64,000 nt of DNA, from NCBI GenBank assembly GCA_949361645.1, contig OX442430.1, positions 2,403,856 through 2,467,855 of the forward strand, given 5' to 3'. Each line of letters opens with the position of its first letter. The stretch's first letter is position 1. Below the pieces are notes generated by a model. That model was not told where the DNA came from. It made no database searches and saw only the letters and a list, made by a program, of their open reading frames with translations. Shown one piece after another: positions 34,445-44,137 of the stretch. The DNA comes from Spongilla lacustris. Its lineage: Eukaryota > Porifera > Demospongiae > Spongillida > Spongillidae. The position numbers were made by a program, and so were the translations under genes.

Positions 34445-35467
34445 ATGGCAGACAATGGAAGCAATTGTACAATGACAGACATGCAAATACGTATAGTCAA
34501 CCATCTATGCTCAACTCTGTCACTGCTCTCATTCATCATTGGAGGGATATCATTGCTTTTTAATCAATGTTACTACTGTAATTACAAAGATAAGCATCAA
34601 GTTGACCCAATGGATGGAATATTCTTCACTATATCGATCATCAGCTGTGTGTATGAGTTAGTAGATTTCATTCAATGGATTTTATATTTTGATAACTCTT
34701 TAGGCTGTTCTGTGATAGGAGCAGTCAGGGAGTATACCTTGATAGGTTTTTTGGTCGCAATGACATGTTTGGGAACCCACCTGCTCATCATGATGACACA
34801 GCCCAGGTGCCTACAGGTCATACAGGATGAGAAAAAGAAGAGATACAAAATGCTTCAAAGAATATATCTTGTTGCACCATTCTTGGTGCCTATTGTGTTT
34901 GTGCCATGGCCTTTCATCAGTACACACTATGGAGAGGATGGTGTTGTCTGCTGGCTGCAGGACTCCAGCTGCAGTGCTGATGGTTTATCCAACATTCTTA
35001 CTAACTTGCTCATGTGGTTTCTTTGGGCTGGTCTTGTGTGGCTGTTTACTGTGGTATTGTTCCTCCTTGCCTTGTACAGGTACTGCACATATAAGCAGAT
35101 AACAGCCACTAGGATGTGGAGGCTAGATGTAAATGTCAGCACTATAATATTCATATTGGCTGCATTTATAGTCGGATTTATAATGAAGGTTCTTGTGTTT
35201 GTGTGGAAAATGGTACAAAGTGACCACATTCCTTTTACTCTTAACATTTTGGCCACTGTCCTCACGCCTCTTATGTTTGCAGTATTGTTCGTCACTCTAA
35301 TAATTCGACATGTAATCATAATAAGAGCTCAGGCAAGAAAAATCGTCAAAGATTCCTCCTATTTGGCTGTTGTCACACAGACTAACAGAAGGTACAACGC
35401 AACATCATCAACATGCTTCATCCCGCCCAAGGATGATGAATGGTACCCCATAACCTTAAACGATTGA
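34445..35467 (+). CDS. Seven-transmembrane receptor (GPCR), intronless
   Basis: 340 residues in one open frame. The N-terminus is short and extracellular, with NGS and NCT glycosylation sequons (residues 4-9). Hydrophobic segments lie at about 20-42, 58-80, 92-118, 140-160, 184-212, 230-256 and 264-290, seven in all. A basic loop (EKKKRYK) follows TM3, and a tail of about 45 residues with Ser/Thr ends in DDEWYPITLND. The second extracellular loop carries YGEDGVVCWLQ, reminiscent of the 'YG..G.WCW' loop of cAMP-receptor-like, GPR157-like and secretin-type families. No rhodopsin-type DRY or NPxxY motif is seen, arguing against class A. The ligand is unknown. The first ATG is chosen because it precedes all helices and follows an acceptor-like AG. 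The 7TM call is firm; the class is inference. Confidence 0.8.
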   Translation: MADNGSNCTMTDMQIRIVNHLCSTLSLLSFIIGGISLLFNQCYYCNYKDKHQVDPMDGIFFTISIISCVYELVDFIQWILYFDNSLGCSVIGAVREYTLIGFLVAMTCLGTHLLIMMTQPRCLQVIQDEKKKRYKMLQRIYLVAPFLVPIVFVPWPFISTHYGEDGVVCWLQDSSCSADGLSNILTNLLMWFLWAGLVWLFTVVLFLLALYRYCTYKQITATRMWRLDVNVSTIIFILAAFIVGFIMKVLVFVWKMVQSDHIPFTLNILATVLTPLMFAVLFVTLIIRHVIIIRAQARKIVKDSSYLAVVTQTNRRYNATSSTCFIPPKDDEWYPITLND

Positions 35468-36056
35468 AATAGGACAGAAGTATTGCCAATACATGTGTAA
35501 GACTTTCATCCAAGGGTATGTATGTGCACGACATCAACTATAACTTTTTTTGCATGCATGAGGTAGCTAATACAATTGATTGTATGACTTGATATAAATT
35601 GAAATTAAAATTCAATTCATTAATGAGGAATGCCTTATGCCATGACCATGTTTAGGAGAGCAAAGCTGACAAACTCAATGTCAATCTGCGAAAGACAATA
35701 GCAGTTGAGATGTAGATTATACTAGTCCCAGAAGTTGGTCAGTGATCAATTTCTGGAATGGTGAATTCCATGCACTATTATTGGCAAAATATTTCAGCTG
35801 TTGTGTGGTCTAGTAGGAATGATTATTGAATTGCACATTTGTTAGGCTAACATTTTAAAAATCTATTGTGGTAATAACCATACGATTGCACATTGACAAG
35901 CCTTGAAAGGGTGTAGGGTATCTAGTACATGTGATTAGATGTGAAGTGCTTTCATGGTTTTCAATATATCAGTTGAGAAGCTGTTAAATAAGAAATGATT
36001 CTTAATCGGGCAATCAGACCGCTGCTTACTTAGGGAGGTAGTTGGTTTGTTTTTCT
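35468..36056. other. 3' flank of the GPCR
   Basis: Nothing recognised beyond probable 3' untranslated sequence. Confidence 0.35.
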
Positions 36057-37311
36057 CTCAAAATTGTGATTTGAGCAGCATATTATATATCATAGGAAAG
36101 AGCAAATGCTCTGCATTCCAACAAAACCTTATTTTCCTGGTGATGAGTTTCCTTGCAAGCAAATGATTGCTAATGTGTGAAAATTAATAGGGTATGAGTT
36201 TATGAATATTAATAGAGAGATATATAAACTTAGTTATTCATCTGGTGAGTGAGAGCACAACCATATTAGTGTTTTGTTTATCCTAAAGCACAGCTTCTCC
36301 TTAATGCAGTCAGATCTATGCTTTTTGCCTGGAAATGTTTTGGGATCATTGAAATGCAATTTAAATTACAGATTTAGGCAAAATAGGTCTTTCGAATTTC
36401 TGCACTGACAAAGGTGCTTCTTATCTTGAATTGATAGTTGAAGTACAGAAATGCACAATGTGGTTATGTTGCACATTTTGACCTGGTGGTAGTTTTGATA
36501 CCATGTTGGCTATTTCCATTGCTTTGGTATTTGTTAGGTTGTAGTTAATAAAATGACAGCACTAAACCATTTTTTATTTCAGAATCTAAAAGGTTACCAT
36601 GCTCACTCAAATCATTTTGGAACCTCTTGAGATCCTTAACTGTCTTCATTCTAAATAGCAACAAAGTAATAGGAGCAGTTTGTTTTCATGCAAGGTTGTG
36701 CACTTGTCCATGCACTAACATATAAACTGACGTACATCTAATTTTAAACATGAATACTTTGCTTGAAAAGAACAGTGCGTGGGCACAATCTAATCACAAG
36801 GATACAGCAATAGAAATAGAATTAATGATTTACTAAGTATGCAAGGGAATTCATTTAGAACGTAGTTGCTAGAAGAATGGCATGTGCAATAAGTAGAGTA
36901 GTTACAAGCATTTTATTGAAAGGCATAGGCATTGGCTAGTATTTTGTATATACATGCAGAATTCAAGTTAACCTCTAGGTTCAAATATAAATATATATTT
37001 ATATACGCATTTTTGATGTTTTTTTTTTTTCACACAGACCAACACAAAACACCTGGGTAGTTAACACAACCTTTGAGCATCATCTAAACCTTCTCATACT
37101 TGCGTAGGAGTCTGTGGCTGTGTGCCATTTCCAGACTCTTTACTATGCTATATAAGATGCAGCATTAAACCCTCCTCACTCCTTGCCCTAAAGCTTCATA
37201 CTTCACATCTCTTATCCCTCCTTCACACCTCCACCCCCTTGTTCAATATTAATCTCACCTATGTTTTATGATTGTGTACTTTCATGCACACGTTCCAATT
37301 TCCTCTTTAAC
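36057..37311. repeat. Segmental duplication block A, copy 1
   Basis: From 'caaaattgtgatttgagcag' up to the N gap, this aligns with 41557-42728 almost throughout. Differences are small indels and substitutions, e.g. lack of about 12 bp near 'ctatataagatgcagcatta' in copy 2. No exon was recognised in either copy. Confidence 0.85.
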
Positions 37312-37511
37312 NNNNNNNNNNNNNNNNNNNNNNNNNNNNNNNNNNNNNNNNNNNNNNNNNNNNNNNNNNNNNNNNNNNNNNNNNNNNNNNNNNNNNNNNN
37401 NNNNNNNNNNNNNNNNNNNNNNNNNNNNNNNNNNNNNNNNNNNNNNNNNNNNNNNNNNNNNNNNNNNNNNNNNNNNNNNNNNNNNNNNNNNNNNNNNNNN
37501 NNNNNNNNNNN
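37312..37511. other. Assembly gap, 200 N
   Basis: Exactly 200 N, a placeholder gap. It sits at the right edge of block A copy 1 and next to an inverted repeat, i.e. where an assembler would fail. Confidence 0.98.
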
Positions 37512-37554
37512 GGCATTCCCTCCTATATTCGATTTATTTAGCCCTTTGGGCCTT

Positions 37555-38013
37555 TGGGTGCCAAGGGCATATTTATATATATACTACATATCACAGTCCA
37601 ATGTCCATGATATCATAACATACATGTAAATGGATCAGTTTACAACAATAACTCCATTCTATTCTTTAGATTCTTGACGATGGGTGCAATGAGTTAAGTA
37701 GGAGTAATATGGTACATGCATAAACTATAATCATAGCAAGTAGTACGACTCTTCAAATTCCAGCAACACTACATAAACTGTTACCAGTGCATCCCACAGG
37801 TCATATGCTACTTGTGCAGATTTTTGATGTGGGAGAAACTAACACAAGTACATGTACGTAGTTATCAGCAATTGACAGTTTATGGAGCAAATCATATACA
37901 TGTACATGTACAGTACTTGAGTGACATGCAAACATTATTTGATACATGTAATGTACATGCACAAGGTATACCATGTACATAATTATATCATTATTATACA
38001 CATCTGGCACCCA
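37555..38013. mobile_element. TGGGTGCCA TIR element, copy 1
   Basis: Starts TGGGTGCCAAGGGCATATTT and ends CATCTGGCACCCA (about 9-10 bp inverted termini). The interior is rich in 'tacatgta'. It is an inverted copy of 38202-38632. No matching target duplication was found for this copy. Confidence 0.7.
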
Positions 38014-38201
38014 AAGAATTAAAGAGTGCTCCATACATCAAGATGCCTGTTACAGTTGTCGTCTGCTTGGTTCTGACTAGTTTTCAAATGTGAACAAATT
38101 ATTAGGTGGACTCTAAGCATCATCTGTGCTCACAGGCAATCTGGCAGTTTTTTTTTTTTCATATGCCCATAATTCAATAGTGTTTTTGTAGTTTAACTGT
38201 T

Positions 38202-38632
38202 TGGGTGCCAGATGTGTATAATAATGATACCACTATGTATACCTTGTGCATGTACATAAAAGAAATAATGTTTGCATGTCACTAAAGTACTGTACATGTA
38301 CATGTATATGATTTGCTCCATAAACTGTCAATTGCTGATAACTACGTACATGTACTTGTGTTAGTTTCTCCCACATCAAAAATCTGCACAAGTAGCATAT
38401 GACCTGCATGTGTGATGCACTGGTAACAGTTTATGTAGTGTTGCTGAAATTTGAAGAGTTGTACTACTTGCTATAAATAGTTTATGCCTGTACCATATTC
38501 CTCCTCCTACTTAACTCATCAGTTGTACCAATCTTCAAGAACAGAATGGAGTATACATCTATAAGTCTGCTATCATATATGCATGGACATTGGGCTGTAA
38601 TATATAGTATACAAATATGCCCTTGGCACCCA
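38202..38632. mobile_element. TGGGTGCCA TIR element, copy 2, 7-bp TSD
   Basis: Starts TGGGTGCCAGATGTG and ends AAATATGCCCTTGGCACCCA, in inverse orientation to copy 1 and similar over its whole length. AACTGTT flanks it exactly on both sides (38195-38201 and 38633-38639). The two copies with a 188-bp spacer form a palindrome of about 1.1 kb. Confidence 0.75.
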
Positions 38633-39020
38633 AACTGTTATGCATCAAACAAGTGTTGGCTCAGAGCCCCAGACCCCGATTCGGAAGCACTGCCCCCTAG
38701 CTAGGCGGGAGGGGTGCACCTTTCCCAGGGCTTTCTCAATTTCATACAACTGACCCTGCATCTGGCCATGGCAGTGTGTGCCCTACCATACATACAATTA
38801 TTATCCAAGCTACGCATACACCAATGGTTTAGTCCACTTGTAGCCTGCTTTGTACCCCCAGCCCCCCTCCCCCAACACCCAACCCGGCTCCCCCAACACC
38901 CAACATGTGCAGCAACTCTTGCTATGAAAGTAGAATGCAATACAGTGTATAAAAGAAAAGAGTGAAGCCTATAAACGGCGATGATAGATGTATAATTAAA
39001 ATTCATGATCAGGGAAAAAA

Positions 39021-39062
39021 CTGGGGGGGGGGGGGGGGGGGGGGCTATTGCTCCCTCTGTTC

Positions 39063-39099
<37 letters not shown>

Positions 39100-39100
39100 A
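39021..39100. repeat. Poly-G / poly-C pair
   Basis: A run of about 20 G is followed, after a short spacer, by a run of over 30 C. They could pair as a hairpin and are likely of uncertain length in the assembly. Confidence 0.8.
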
Positions 39101-39521
39101 CGTCTACGCCCTTGGCCTTATTGCGCAATTGCATGCGTGAGAATCAGAACATATAATACATGCAACCTTGCAGGTATTACCGGTACTGCATGATATGCAT
39201 ACTAAGAGAATCAAGGTGCAATGGATGTGTGCATCCCTTGGGTGGGGTCGTTGCCACATGTAACATCGCTACATCGGCTGTTAATTTGCTTACTATGTTA
39301 CCTTTGCCTAACGGACTTTGAACAGAAAGTCAAACAGCTACATGCCACACTGTGCAAGGTTATTTGCGAGAAAGCAGGGCTTGTATGCACCACCCAGCCT
39401 ATCTTGACCTAGTCTTCGGCTTCTGTTCGTATATATTTTTTTCATAATTATTATACGATTGTGTTATACAAGTCCCCATGCCTTATCACAAAGCCAGCTG
39501 GCATTAATTAGAATAAAACAA

Positions 39522-40693
39522 ATGGTGCAAGGAACTGTAGCACTATTCAAGAGGAACTTCCATGGGCTAATGAGGCCAATGCAACTAAAATCTAGTGTTC
39601 GCGTATCCAGAAAGGCAGCTGGAAATGAGTTCACGTCTAACGTATTCCTACTCGCACTTTGTCTACCGGTATTATGAATAAAGGCCACGTTTTGGTGTGT
39701 GGCATGGTACCCTTACTGCATGCTGGGAGGCCAGTGGCGGATACAGGGGGGGGGTCGGTGGTGTCCGGACCCCCCCCCCCTCAGACCCGATAATGAATAA
39801 AATTAAGTATCAATACTATTAATGAATGCAATTAACAACATCCCACGTGATATAGCGTATCATACAGATGGCAAGCAATCTGTTCACTCACCTCATTCGG
39901 CAAGTATCTTGAGGTACTTTTCCAAGAAAGCAAAGTTAATTATGTAATGCGCTAAAAGATTTAGGCCTACGCGTACAGAAATCACGCACCCGCCCGATCG
40001 CATTATCTCGTTATGTATTCACCATAAACCACTGTACATTTAAGTTTATGGGACTTCTATAGTCCCACTGACCAGTTATCACACAGGCCACTTCTTGTAT
40101 TGAGCAACCATTAGTTCAATCAAATGTGAAATGCGGATAAATACGTTCTGTTCCATTCCACTCCCCCCCGCCCCCCCCCCCCCCCCCCCCCCCCCCAACA
40201 ATTGTTTGCCGCCATTTTTTAGTCTTTCGCCCCAGTTTAAGGCTTGATAGATAGTCTGTGTCGCTTAGAGCGCGACCCCCAAAAGCTTCCGCGCTTCGCG
40301 CGGGAGGGGGCACATCCCCCTCCCGCACCCTCCCCCTATTGATTATTCATGTCGGACCCCCCCCTTCCAGATTTCCTGTATCCGCCCCTGGAGGCCAGCA
40401 TATGAAGTGTCGTGATAAAAAATCCCTCGTGTTAGTTTTTTTATTGCTGTATTGTGAGTGTGGCACGTGGTTGTGGTATAATCAGTAGTGTAGCATCTGT
40501 ACTCTCGTTCCTTGCCCTTCCATCCATCCACCTCTTTCTATTTCCCAATCAGCCTTTGCCCTACCTCTCATCCCCAGGCCGACCTTGCATGGCTGAGATG
40601 ACAGCTGTAATGACTTGCTGGAAGGCTTACAGCTTTGATGATATTCCATGCAAGAAGGAAGTGGAGGAGTTTGTGAAGTGTTCTGAAAGAGTG
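39522..40693 (+). pseudogene. MRPS37/CHCHD1-like gene copy 1, first donor site mutated
   Basis: Exon 1 is 39522-39624 and exon 2 is 40578-40693, matching copy 2 at 49414-49910. The twin CX9C pattern is intact (C-9-C in CMAEMTAVMTC and CKKEVEEFVKC), with one change, N to Y, in between. After GCTGGAA copy 2 has the donor GTGAGT, while copy 1 has ATGAGT. A GT-to-AT change at a donor normally stops splicing. The intron has also grown by a hAT insertion. Unless another donor is used the copy cannot make the protein, hence pseudogene; an RNA check could overturn this. Confidence 0.6.
39727..40398. mobile_element. hAT-like element inserted in the MRPS37 copy 1 intron
   Basis: The element is 39735-40390. 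Left end TGGCGGATACAGG; right end, reverse-complemented, CAGGGGCGGATACAGG. GAGGCCAG is present on both sides (39727-39734, 40391-40398) and occurs once at the empty site in block B copy 2 (ctgagaggccagcatatg, near 49608-49625). The left CAG of the terminus seems merged with the target's own CAG. The interior has long C runs. No transposase. Confidence 0.85.
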
Positions 40694-41556
40694 GTGAGCT
40701 AAGGAGGGAGGATGGAAAGGGGAAGAGATTAGGGAGGGAGAGGGAATGGAGGGAGGCAAGACGGAGGGAATGGGAGGGAGGAAGGAAAGAGAGGAGTTTG
40801 CGAGTGAGGAGAGGAAAGGGTAAGGGAGAGGGAGTCCTGGAATAGCTAGGGAGAGAGGAGATGTGTGGGAGAGGAAGGAGGGGAGAATGTCGATCTGGTA
40901 GTCGTTTTAAAACAGTGCATTGTTATGACTTTAAAGGGTTGCTAAATGTATGCATATTTCTAAGCTGTGTGGTATGCATTCCATTTTTGATTTTTTTAAT
41001 TTATATTTACTATATATAGGGCAATGGCACAGGGCATAAATACATATAAGTGTATCAGGGTACATGTATCTGAATGAGCAATTTCTGATGTTTGTACATT
41101 GTTGCAGAGCAATACTACGTTTGGTTGTGCAACAGTAAATTGGATTTGAGTTGCAGTTTATCTATAAAGTGTTTTGTTATATTAGTTTTTGTTAAATCGG
41201 TACTGTACATGTATTTCTGGAATGGGGAATGGTTTTTTCCAATCGCAGATCAGTAAAGGGGGAGGGGGGTATTTGCATTGCATGCATGCCACATTGTTGA
41301 GGTACAGTATACTTGTATGCCAGCTTGTACATGTATGCAACTGAAGTATAGCAACACCCATGGATACATGTATGTATGAGGGGCACCACTAAAGAGGTCA
41401 CACTTACATGTATTGAAAAGATGTACAACTAGGGGCAGGTGTGTGATGCTAACCCACCCTCACCAACTCCCTTTCTCCCTATCCCTCCCTCCCTCAACCA
41501 TATCTCCCTCTCCCCTATCTCCCTCGCCCCATCTCTCTAGGTATTTTTTTTTTTTC

Positions 41557-42728
41557 AAAATTGTGATTTGAGCAGCATATTATATATCATAGGAAAGAGC
41601 AAATGCTCTGCATTCCAACAAAACCTTTTTTTTCCTGGTGGTGGTTTCCTTGCAAGCAAATGATTGCTAATGTGTGAGAATTGATAGGGTATGACTTTAT
41701 GAATATTAATAGAGAGATATATAAACTTAGTTATTCATCTGGTGAGTGAGGGCACAACCATATTAGTGTTTTGTTTATCCTAAAGCACAGCTTCTCCTTA
41801 ATGCAGTCAGATCTATACTTTTTCGCAAGGGAAATAGTTTGGAGATTATTGAAAGGCAATTTAAATAGCAGATTTAGGCAAAATAGTTCTATACTGACAA
41901 AGGTACTTCTTATCTTGAATTACAGAAATGCACAATGTGGTTATGTTGCACATTTTGACCTGGTGGTAGTTATGAAACCATGTTGGCTGTTTCCATTGGT
42001 TTGAATGACAACACTAAACCATTTTTTATTTCAGAATCTAAAAAGTTGCCATGCTCACCCGAATCATTTTTGAGCCTCTTGAGATCCTTAAATGTCTTCA
42101 TTCTAAATAGCAACAGAGTAATAGGAGCAGTTTTATTTTCATGCAAGGTTGCGCACTTGTCCATGCGCTAACATATAAACTGACGTACATCTATTTTTAA
42201 ACATGAATACTTTGCTTGGAAAGAACAGTGCGTGGGCACCATCTAATCACAAGGATACAGCTCTAGAAATAGAATTAATGATTTACTAAGTATGCAAGGG
42301 AATTCATTTAGAACGTAGTTGCTAGAAGAATGGCATGTACAATAAAGTAGAGTAGTTACAAACATTTTATTGAAAGGCATAGGTATTGGCTAGTATTTTG
42401 TATATACAGAATCTAAGTTAACCTCTTGGTTCAAAATAACAAATATATATTTATGTTTTTATTTTTCACGCAGACCAACACAAAACACTTGGGTAGTTAA
42501 CGCACCCTTTGGGCATCATCCAAACCTCCTCATACTTGTGTAGGAGTCTGTGGCTGTGTGCCATTTCCAGTCTCTGTACTATGCTATATATTAAACCCTC
42601 CTCACTCCTTGCCCTAAAGCTTCATACTCCACATCTCTTATCCTCCTTCACACCTCCACCCCCTTGTTCAATCTCAATGTTTCATTATTGTGTACTTTCA
42701 TGCGCACATTTCAATTTCCTCTTGAACT
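41557..42728. repeat. Segmental duplication block A, copy 2
   Basis: Matches 36057-37311. It starts right after block B copy 1 and the T-run at 41546-41556. No exon recognised. Confidence 0.85.
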
Positions 42729-44137
42729 CTTGCATTGGACTTACCTGATACACTTTTCTGTCGTTTGGGGCACGAATTAGACAGAAAATAAGTTCCTACA
42801 TGTATATGATATAGCAAAGTGTATCAAGCCAATGATGTGCAAAGTGGTGCCTGAGGTGAGAGTGATGCAATATGAGCTGTTGAGTGGTGTTCGAGGGGTG
42901 TATGCAGTAATGCTGCCATGTGCATAGCTGTTTACGCATAGTGGACCACGTGTAGCTTGGTATAAAGTGGTTGGCTTTGGGAGCGTATTCAATCTAGGCG
43001 ACTGTTGTGCATTGCTGCCCCCCCCCCCCCCCCCCTCCTCCTCCCAATTTTCTTATTGCAGGTATAAGGTTTATTGTCATGCTGAGGAGAGATGAAGCAT
43101 ATGGAACCAAGTGTTATATGGACTGACAAAGAATTGCCTTAATGTTATGTGTGTGTTAGCAGAGCAGTATCTACATGGTTTTTTCCTCACACAGTTATCC
43201 CCTGGGGTGGTGTGGGCCCACCACCTCTAAATAAATTAGGTGCAAATCTAATTAGCTATTAGGTAGTTGGTCCCTGCTCTGTAGGTTGAGTGTGTATGAA
43301 GGTAGCCTGTGAGTGTTGTATTCTAGTGGTGGAGTCTATGACAGTGGCGTGCACAACAGATGACGCACCCAAATAATGGTGAAGTGTCATTGGGGAGGGT
43401 AGTGTGCATGATATAGGAATGATGAAATGTACCCTGCACACCCTTAGTCCCTGCATAGCTGATCTTGATTTAATACTTTGTCAGACTCTACAAGCTTCTT
43501 GTACAACTTCCTTTTTGCTGAAATCTTCACCAACAGTTACCCAAGCCACAACACAGTGACTTGTGGTCACCCTTGCAGGCTTCAAATGCCTGATGTCACT
43601 CACCTTGCATAACACACACTCAAGATTATCTTTTTGGTCATCCTGTTATCCTAATGAATATGGAATTTACTTTCATCAGTGTGTTACAACCAGCAGCGTT
43701 TCTAGATTTATTTATAATCAATGTCTCCATCATTTCTGTGTGAACTATATCATAACATGCAGTTTCTAAATGCATTTATGCCATCTGTGCATGATGTGAT
43801 GCGATCATACAGCAATGGAGCTGCAATTGTTTTTTTTATGTGCAGTGTAACCAACCCTGTGAGAATCCATGGCCAGTGGAATTCTAAAGTACAGGAACAT
43901 TATACATAGTGCACTTCAGTCCGTCCTACACCTATAAATGAAATACTCTTATAGTACTGTGTCATGCTAATCTTATGTTGGCACATGGACTCTAAAACCA
44001 CTGCAACCCATGTAAGGGCTTGCCATTGTCAGTACAAAACTTTATCATAAATATCGATAATATTGCATTGATTCTCAGAACATAAAAATTAATGCACACA
44101 GACACATGTACAGATAAATAAGTATTTCAAATGACAT
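42729..44137. other. Noncoding downstream of the Ig-EGF-galectin gene
   Basis: It includes a poly-C run near 43018-43035. No gene recognised. Confidence 0.45.

Larger units (their letters stand above)
39129..41490. repeat. Segmental duplication block B, copy 1
   Basis: Aligns with 48993-50762 from 'gcatgcgtgagaatcagaac' to 'ccaactccctttctccctat'. Copy 1 is longer mainly because of a transposon at 39735-40390. It contains the MRPS37-like copy 1 and is followed directly by block A copy 2. Confidence 0.85.

Noticed and set aside
34927..35319. 130-codon minus-strand frame
   Set aside because: Antisense shadow of the GPCR.
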